From contig JANWLA010000025.1 of NCBI GenBank assembly GCA_025451075.1, forward strand, positions 17,193-81,192: a DNA stretch of 64,000 nucleotides. Direction: 5' to 3'. This DNA is from Nitrosotalea sp. Its GTDB lineage: Archaea > Thermoproteota > Nitrososphaeria > Nitrososphaerales > Nitrosopumilaceae. The notes beneath the pieces were generated by a model that was given only the letters and a program-made list of their open reading frames with translations, did not search any database and had not been told where the DNA came from. Position numbers and translations under genes: made by a program. Positions 57,815-64,000 of this stretch are shown here, in pieces; position 1 is the first letter of the stretch; each line of letters starts with the position of its first letter.

Positions 57815-59197
57815 ATGATACGTAAGTTCAGCACAAAAAGTCCTAAAAAAACCAAGATTCTGATACTCGGAGGGGGATTTGCTGGAAGCAATGTACTACG
57901 TGAGATACAAAAACAATTCAAAGGAAATGATGCTGAAATAACTCTGGTAAGCCAGGATAACTTTTTCCTTTTTACTCCAATGTTGCCTGAAATTTCATCT
58001 GGGATGCTTCATGCAAGTGATATTACAAATCCCATAAGATCTTTTTGCAAGACTGCAAACTTTTGCCATGCAAAGATTCACTCAATTGATGTAGACAATA
58101 AAACTGTCTCTGTAATTAGAATATTTGATCAAAAAGAAACTATGCTGGAATATGATTATCTTGTTCTTGCACTTGGTAGCAAAGATAACTTTTTTGGAAA
58201 TATAAACATCGAAGAATTTGCATTCACCATAAAAACATTGGAGGACGCAATAGCTATTAGAAATCACATAGTTAGTGTTCTTGAGTGTGCCGATCAGGAG
58301 CGAGACCAAATTCTTCAAGAACAGCTTTTGCGATTTGTTGTAGTGGGTGGAGGATTTGCGGGGGTGGAAATTGCAACGGAAATACATCATTTTCTGCAGG
58401 ATGCAACAAAAGATTATTACAAAAATATTGATGTCAAAAAAATCCACACCATAATTGTATCTGCAAGGGATGGAATTCTGCCAGAGGTTGGTGAAGAGCT
58501 TGGAAAATTTGCACTTGATCATGTCAAAAAATCCGGAATCGAAGTCCTGACAAATACAAAGGCAGTTGATGCTGGCGAAGATCATGTGCTATTAAGTGAT
58601 AATACTATAGTTCCATGTGCCACCTTGATCTGGGCAGGTGGAGTTACAGTTGACCCACTGATATCTTCACTCAAATGTGAACACGGCCAATCTGGTAGGC
58701 TGGTAGTTGATCAATACATGAGACTGAAAGATTATCCTAGTATTTTTGCACTGGGAGACTGTGCAAATCTTATTGACAGCAAAACCAACGCTGTGTATCC
58801 AACAACTGCTCAAATTGCAATAAGGCAGGCTAAATTGGTCTCAGAAAACCTGATTGCAGAGGTTACAGGTAACCCAAATGCAATAAAGCCATTTCTATAT
58901 CGCAACAGGGGAGTAATGGCTACAATAGGAAAGCGTACTGGTGTCGCACTTGTCAATGGAAGGAAAATACATGGATTTGCTGCATGGCTTTTGTGGAGAA
59001 CATTTTACTGGTCGCACTTGCCAACACGTGAAAAGAAAATAAAAGTTGGATTTGACTGGCTGCTTAGCTTAATTTTCCGTGCTGATATAATGACAGTTGG
59101 CTTTATCAAGAAAAAAACTTTGAGCAGGCTAGAAACTCCAATTTATTCTGCAATAGAGCGTGGCATAGACCCATCTCAAAATGTGTCATATCTTTAA
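57815..59197 (+). CDS. Type II NADH dehydrogenase (FAD-dependent)
   Basis: KILILGGGFAGSNVLREI; FVVVGGGFAGVEIATEI; FALGDCANL. Confidence 0.9.
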   Translation: MIRKFSTKSPKKTKILILGGGFAGSNVLREIQKQFKGNDAEITLVSQDNFFLFTPMLPEISSGMLHASDITNPIRSFCKTANFCHAKIHSIDVDNKTVSVIRIFDQKETMLEYDYLVLALGSKDNFFGNINIEEFAFTIKTLEDAIAIRNHIVSVLECADQERDQILQEQLLRFVVVGGGFAGVEIATEIHHFLQDATKDYYKNIDVKKIHTIIVSARDGILPEVGEELGKFALDHVKKSGIEVLTNTKAVDAGEDHVLLSDNTIVPCATLIWAGGVTVDPLISSLKCEHGQSGRLVVDQYMRLKDYPSIFALGDCANLIDSKTNAVYPTTAQIAIRQAKLVSENLIAEVTGNPNAIKPFLYRNRGVMATIGKRTGVALVNGRKIHGFAAWLLWRTFYWSHLPTREKKIKVGFDWLLSLIFRADIMTVGFIKKKTLSRLETPIYSAIERGIDPSQNVSYL

Positions 59198-59239
59198 AAG
59201 TCGATTATTTTATATGCATTTTATTTCATATCTTAGAGC

Positions 59240-59860
59240 ATGAAGACACTGCTTGTAAAATATACTCCAAGAGAAGAGATGTCTAACAGCAAAAAATTGT
59301 TGGATATTTTTCGAAACGAAATAAAAAATTCTGAGGTCGAAGTCCTCGATCTCTGCATTGATGTTCCAGACATGTTCGATGTTGAGAACATGAGTGCATA
59401 CATACACCGAAATTATCTAAAAGAAGAAATTTCTGATGCGCAAAAAAAAGTTTTGGCAAAAATGGATCGTATGACTAGACAAATAAAATCTGCAGATATT
59501 GTTGTAATGGCTTTTCCAATGCACAACTTTTCAACACCTGCACCAGTAAAGGCCTGGTTTGATTCTGTAATGCTAAAGGGTCAGACATGGGATGCTGCTG
59601 ACGGAAAATATCTTGGCTTAATGAGTGGTAAAAAAGCACTTGTGATTGTCTCATCTGGTGGTCTTTACACAAAAGAGCCCATGATACACTGGGAGCATGC
59701 CTTGTCACTTGCAAAGGTGGAATTCCAATTCATGGGGTTCTCAGATGTGCGTGGAATCCTAAACGGAGGCATGAATGCAGGGGATGAAATCCAGTCTGAA
59801 AACCTTCTCAACTCTCTTGAGGATGTGAAGAAAATAGCAAAAGAGTGGTACGGAAACTAG
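59240..59860 (+). CDS. Flavodoxin-fold NAD(P)H oxidoreductase, AzoR-like
   Basis: VVMAFPMHNFSTPAPVKAWFDSVMLKGQTW. Confidence 0.85.
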   Translation: MKTLLVKYTPREEMSNSKKLLDIFRNEIKNSEVEVLDLCIDVPDMFDVENMSAYIHRNYLKEEISDAQKKVLAKMDRMTRQIKSADIVVMAFPMHNFSTPAPVKAWFDSVMLKGQTWDAADGKYLGLMSGKKALVIVSSGGLYTKEPMIHWEHALSLAKVEFQFMGFSDVRGILNGGMNAGDEIQSENLLNSLEDVKKIAKEWYGN

Positions 59861-59863
59861 GCT

Positions 59864-60061
59864 TTACCCAAACCAGGGAAAGTTTTCCTTGTCTGCCTGT
59901 TTTGGAAACTCTTCAATTATTGCCTGTGCCACTTCGGTGTGGTTGTATGTCACATGCCTCAAAAATTTCTTTGAGTCTTCGTCAGTAGGCAAGGTTTCAT
60001 TTAGTTCTCTGATTATCTCCTTGCATTCTCTGCATGGGTTAAACTCTATGTAGAATTTCAA
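59864..60061 (-). CDS. Small hypothetical protein with CxxC
   Basis: 65-aa ORF, FNPCRECKEII. Confidence 0.5.
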   Translation of the reverse strand: MKFYIEFNPCRECKEIIRELNETLPTDEDSKKFLRHVTYNHTEVAQAIIEEFPKQADKENFPWFG

Positions 60062-60207
60062 ATTATTTGCACACTCGGTATATGTTGGAACCTGCTCTTA
60101 TTACTTGACTATGGATTACAAAACTTGGTCACACCACGTGATCGGCCCTGACCTTGTGCACTTGAAAGGCGCGATTATTATTTATCCTCCCAAAGCGGAT
60201 TATCTGT

Positions 60208-60789
60208 ATGGCATTTCGAGTACTAGGTATAGGTTCCAGTCTTCGTGATAATGCATCTAGCACAAACTCGTTGTCCATTACACTTGATTTTGCAAGAAAA
60301 TATGGGGCAGAGACTCGACTGTTAGATCTTAAACAGACCCCCTTGCCATTGTATGACTCATCTGAGAACAAATCAAATCCTAATATCAAAAAAACACAAG
60401 ATGATGTATCTTGGGCAGATGCATTGATTCTTTCTACCCCTGACTATCACGGTTCAATGTCTGGTGTAATGAAAAACTTTCTTGATTATTTCTGGGCAGA
60501 GTTTGCAGGAAAAACTTTTGGATACATCTGTGCGTCTCATGAAAAAGGTTTGACTGCAATGGATCAAATGAGAACTGCAGTAAGACAATGCTATGGGTGG
60601 AGTATGCCATACGGAATTTCTGTAAGTGACCGCGAAGATTTTACAGATGGAAAAATAAATCCAAAACTAGAATCAAGATTGGATATGCTTGCAAGAGATC
60701 TAGTTGTCTATGGGAATATCTTGCGTCAACAGTTTGTAAAAGACTTGAGCGATTCTTCCAATACATTTGCCTCACGGTATAGAAAATAA
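60208..60789 (+). CDS. NADPH-dependent FMN reductase family protein
   Basis: VLGIGSSLRDNASSTNSL; LILSTPDYHGSMSGVMKNFLDYF. Confidence 0.9.
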   Translation: MAFRVLGIGSSLRDNASSTNSLSITLDFARKYGAETRLLDLKQTPLPLYDSSENKSNPNIKKTQDDVSWADALILSTPDYHGSMSGVMKNFLDYFWAEFAGKTFGYICASHEKGLTAMDQMRTAVRQCYGWSMPYGISVSDREDFTDGKINPKLESRLDMLARDLVVYGNILRQQFVKDLSDSSNTFASRYRK

Positions 60790-60824
60790 CTTCAAAATAC
60801 TTCGGAACTCTAACACTTGCGTAT

Positions 60825-61253
60825 CTATTTTACAATCAAAACTGGACACTGTGAATGCTGAGACACACCGCTTGCAACACTTCCAAGTAACAATTTCTTG
60901 AAACCTCCAAAACCCCGTGAACCCATTATTATTAGGTCCACATTGTGAGACTCGGCATATGAGACCAATGAATCTGTGATTGACCTTACCTCTAATACGT
61001 CAGTTTTGTATTCTATCTTTGATTCTTTTAATCTGGACTCTAGATTTGATATTGATTTTTGTGCATCTTCTTTTAATAATTTCATAGTCTCAATGTATGC
61101 AGTTCCAAAATACGGATCTGTTGGAACCTGTATTGTAACACATGTCACAACGCTGATACTAGAGTTGCACTTTTCTGCAAGATAAACTGCATATTCAAAT
61201 GCATGATTTGCAGATCCTGATTTGTCATATGGCACCATAATGTGCTTTATCAT
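60825..61253 (-). CDS. Universal stress protein (UspA family)
   Basis: IMVPYDKSGSANHAFEYAV...DLIIMGSRGFGGFKKLLLGSVASGVSQHSQCPVLIVK. Confidence 0.95.
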   Translation of the reverse strand: MIKHIMVPYDKSGSANHAFEYAVYLAEKCNSSISVVTCVTIQVPTDPYFGTAYIETMKLLKEDAQKSISNLESRLKESKIEYKTDVLEVRSITDSLVSYAESHNVDLIIMGSRGFGGFKKLLLGSVASGVSQHSQCPVLIVK

Positions 61254-61466
61254 GTGTTTACTTGCTTATTATGCGATTTAAACAATTTTGTAATTTTCTA
61301 TTTTGGCTGAAATTATATCCTATAGTAAAATTATGCCACCATTTGTCACTGGCACAAGCATAATTTTTTAAAATATGGAAATCACGCCTCAAAAACAATA
61401 CATCACAAAACCAGTCCTTTACCTCCAATTCTTAAGATTTATTAGAATATTACTTGAAGCATCATT

Positions 61467-61772
61467 ATGTTATTTGGAGTATTTGCGGTGCACAGTCCTG
61501 ATCTGTGTCCAATGAATAACAAAAACAGCAAAAAGATATTCCTAGAGATCCAAGCAAAGATGAAGGCAACACAAAAAAAATTCCATATTACAAAAGTATT
61601 GGGATTTTACATGTCAGTTCTTGAACATGAATGGATAATAATCTTGGATGCAAAAAGCGCACACGATATAGAACAGATGTGCATCTATGTGGGAATATCA
61701 ACCACAAGTACAGTAAAGATTGTTCCAATAAATGATATACAAAAGGTAATGAACAGCATAAAATCAATCTGA
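61467..61772 (+). CDS. Small hypothetical protein, possible ferredoxin-like fold
   Basis: 101-aa ORF MLFGVFAVHSPDLCPMNN... Confidence 0.55.
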   Translation: MLFGVFAVHSPDLCPMNNKNSKKIFLEIQAKMKATQKKFHITKVLGFYMSVLEHEWIIILDAKSAHDIEQMCIYVGISTTSTVKIVPINDIQKVMNSIKSI

Positions 61773-61785
61773 CGCTTGAAAAAAT

Positions 61786-62166
61786 CTAAAGTTTTTTGGA
61801 ATCGTTTATCTCGTATGCTATCTTTGTTGCAAATGCAATTGGGCTGATCTTCTTTGTGCTTGTAATGATGATTATGTTCTTGTTGTATGGAAAACTAAAC
61901 ATGATAAAATCATCCTTGTCTGAATGGTGATATCTAATTGGTCCATAGAGATCATCAAATTTTGCTCCCATCGAAATGTCAAACATGCATTCCATATAGC
62001 GAATATCATTCCATTTTTCTAAACTTGGTTGAACAACTCCTCTGTGGGCCATGCTGTGAAGCAACTTTCCTTTTGCATCTAGTACGGCAACAGAGCGTAT
62101 GTTTCTGTCGATATCTAGTATGGATTTGCAGAATTGGTCCAGTTTTACAGTCCTTGCTATGACCAT
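61786..62166 (-). CDS. Roadblock/longin-like small protein
   Basis: FCKSILDIDRNIRSVAVLDAKGKLLHSMAHRGV...LYGPIRYHHSDKDDFIMFSFPYNKNIIII. Confidence 0.65.
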   Translation of the reverse strand: MVIARTVKLDQFCKSILDIDRNIRSVAVLDAKGKLLHSMAHRGVVQPSLEKWNDIRYMECMFDISMGAKFDDLYGPIRYHHSDKDDFIMFSFPYNKNIIIITSTKKISPIAFATKIAYEINDSKKL

Positions 62167-62224
62167 GTGTCATCTACGACATGGCTCTAATAAAAAGTAC
62201 TGATCACTTGGATACGAACATGTA

Positions 62225-63412
62225 CTATTTTCTATAAAACTTTTTTAATGCTCTAGTTATGTTTTGCTGGAGTTTCTTGTCTCCCACATTTGATATTATA
62301 TTGTTATGGCGCAATTGTTTCCTTGGTGTGGTATTTGCAACTGCTATTGCTGCAGCATAAAGTATCTCGGTATTTATTTTAGATATTTTATGGTCCAAGA
62401 TTGCCCTCATGAGATATGGAAAGACCAAGGCATTGTTTACTCTGTTATGAAACTGATAACTTCCAGTGGCAACAATTCTGGCACCTGCTTTTTTTGCAGT
62501 GATGGGATTTATCTCAGGCTCTGGATTGGTGAGGGCAAAAACTATGGAATCCTTTTTCATTTTTTTAATCATCTCCTCTGTAACAAGATTGCTGATTCCA
62601 GAAACTCCGATGAATACATCTGCGTTTTCCATTACATCTTCAAGTGAGCCTTTTTCTTTTCTTGGATTGGTATGTGCGGCAATTTCATTTTTGTACGGAT
62701 TCATGTTTTTACTTCTTCCCTTGTAAATTGCGCCTGTTGAATCAACTACAATCACATTTTTGCATCCTGCAAACCTGAGCAAGTCCGTGATACCTACTCC
62801 GGCAGAGCCTGCTCCGGCTACAATGACTTTGATTGATTGCAGTGATTTTTTAACAAGTTTTAGTGCGTTGAGCAGGGCTGCAAGGGCCACTACTGATGTA
62901 CCGTGTCGGTCATCATGAAATACTGGAATTGATATAATTTTTTGTAATTCTTTTGATATGTCCAAAACTTTGGGCGATTCAATGTCTTCTAAATTGATTG
63001 CACCAAATACTGGCTCTATTGCAACTATGGTTTCAATTATTTTTCTTTTATCTGTTGTACCAAGACATATTGGAAATGCAGTGATTCCAGAATATTGTTT
63101 GTACAAAATTGCTTTTCCTTCCATTACTGGCATTGCAGCGTATGGACCAATGTTGCCAAGCCCTAGTATTCTTGTTCCGTCAGTTACGATTGCAACATTA
63201 TTTATTTTTGATGTTAAAATAAATTTTTTTTCTGGATGTTCAAATATTTCTTTTGATACTGCTGCAACACCTGGTGTGTATATTAGCTGAATTTCCTTGA
63301 TGCTGAGTTTGCGTGATTTTTGTCCTAGCAGTATTTTTCCCTTTAAATCCTCGTGTAATTTGATTGATTTTTTGGCAATGTCTTGTGATGATGTCATGGT
63401 ATTATTACTCAA
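62225..63412 (-). CDS. Malic enzyme (malate oxidoreductase, decarboxylating)
   Basis: IYTPGVAAVSKEI; ILGLGNIGPYAAMPVMEGKAILYKQY; FHDDRHGTSVVALAALLNAL; VAGAGSAGVGITDLL. Confidence 0.95.
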   Translation of the reverse strand: MSNNTMTSSQDIAKKSIKLHEDLKGKILLGQKSRKLSIKEIQLIYTPGVAAVSKEIFEHPEKKFILTSKINNVAIVTDGTRILGLGNIGPYAAMPVMEGKAILYKQYSGITAFPICLGTTDKRKIIETIVAIEPVFGAINLEDIESPKVLDISKELQKIISIPVFHDDRHGTSVVALAALLNALKLVKKSLQSIKVIVAGAGSAGVGITDLLRFAGCKNVIVVDSTGAIYKGRSKNMNPYKNEIAAHTNPRKEKGSLEDVMENADVFIGVSGISNLVTEEMIKKMKKDSIVFALTNPEPEINPITAKKAGARIVATGSYQFHNRVNNALVFPYLMRAILDHKISKINTEILYAAAIAVANTTPRKQLRHNNIISNVGDKKLQQNITRALKKFYRK

Positions 63413-63528
63413 ATTATCTTACTATTAAAAATTCAAAATAAATTGGGACGCCTTTGGAAAAAAGAGCGCATGGAACAAAAATTAACAAGTTTAGAAAAAG
63501 GATAAGACCTTTTGCAGGTCCGATTATT

Positions 63529-63588
63529 TTATTTCTTCTTTGCTTTTGCTTTTGCTTTTGCTTTTGGTTTTGCTTTGGCTTTTGCCAT
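63529..63588 (-). CDS. Possible 19-aa Lys/Ala microprotein
   Basis: ATG..TAA encoding MAKAKAKPKAKAKAKAKKK. Confidence 0.35.
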   Translation of the reverse strand: MAKAKAKPKAKAKAKAKKK

Positions 63589-63715
63589 GAATAATTGCCT
63601 CTGCTATCCGTATTAAGCATAATGAAATGAGCGAATGATCGAAAAAGAGTCAAATTTTTGACATCAAAAACAAATTTCGAGCATTTTTATTGAGTGTCAT
63701 ATGTTTTACGATCAG

Positions 63716-63724
63716 AAGGAGGTG
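63716..63724 (+). promoter_or_regulatory. Strong Shine-Dalgarno sequence
   Basis: AAGGAGGTG, 5 nt before ATG 63730. Confidence 0.75.
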
Positions 63725-63729
63725 CGACG

Positions 63730-64000
63730 ATGAGTTACAACGATAGAGGAAGCGGAGGTTACGGCGGACGATCAGGCGGAGGTTACGGCGGCGGCGGTCG
63801 AAGATTCGGCGGTGGCGGCGGCGGTAGAAGTTTTGATAACAGCCCAAAACCAGTAGAAACCGGAAAGGAATATGACGTTTCCATTACTGAAATCAGTAGA
63901 AAAGGCGACGGTATTGCAAGAGTAGAAGGCTTTGTAATATTTGTTAAAGACGGCAAAGCTGGCCAGAATGCAAAGGTAAGAATTACCCAAGTAGGCCAGA
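63730..64000 (+). CDS. TRAM-domain protein with Gly/Arg-rich N-terminus, truncated at right edge
   Basis: MSYNDRGSGGYGGRSGGGYGGGGRRFGGGGGGRSFDNSPKPVETGKEYDVSITEISRKGDGIARVEGFVIFVKDGKAGQNAKVRITQVGQ; AAGGAGGTG at 63716-63724. Confidence 0.9.
   Translation, partial: MSYNDRGSGGYGGRSGGGYGGGGRRFGGGGGGRSFDNSPKPVETGKEYDVSITEISRKGDGIARVEGFVIFVKDGKAGQNAKVRITQVGQ

Noticed and set aside
58082-58585. 167-aa minus-strand ORF
   Set aside because: Antisense to the type II NADH dehydrogenase; low-complexity hydrophobic shadow
63414-63653. 79-aa minus ORF with KQNQKQKQKQKQ
   Set aside because: It reads the AAAGCA hexamer repeat in another frame; the ATG..TAA (AK)n frame is the more coherent one

Overview
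AT-rich, gene-dense archaeal chromosomal window. Protein families and style (Cdc48 N-domain protein, PEF-type C-terminal sorting tails, AN1 zinc fingers, Roadblock-like small proteins, a TRAM-domain protein, many exported proteins) suggest Nitrososphaerota (Thaumarchaeota); that assignment is inference from recognition, not from a search. I saw no rRNA, no convincing tRNA, no CRISPR array and no intact transposase. Main contents: (1) a left-edge wHTH-like/nucleotidyltransferase pair; (2) an orphan Cdc48 N-domain gene leading into a same-strand array of exported proteins, five of which share a near-identical N-terminal leader; (3) an accessory-looking nucleic-acid-processing stretch (broken dprA-like gene, Cas4-like nuclease, TM0106-type RecB-like nuclease, three-Cys/TcmP pair); (4) a signalling locus response regulator -> membrane-anchored matrixin-like protease -> CHASE3 kinase -> PAS kinase, with the regulator+protease pair duplicated at 36-37 kb; (5) an SPFH/zinc-ribbon/coiled-coil operon; (6) four Roadblock-like small proteins, four histidine kinases and four stand-alone receiver proteins; (7) metabolic genes (MFS, aldo/keto reductase, MDR dehydrogenase, NDH-2, flavin reductases, malic enzyme). 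The best candidate for an undescribed system is the duplicated receiver + transmembrane protease module, whose first copy shows a possible -1 frameshift/fusion junction at a G5 run.
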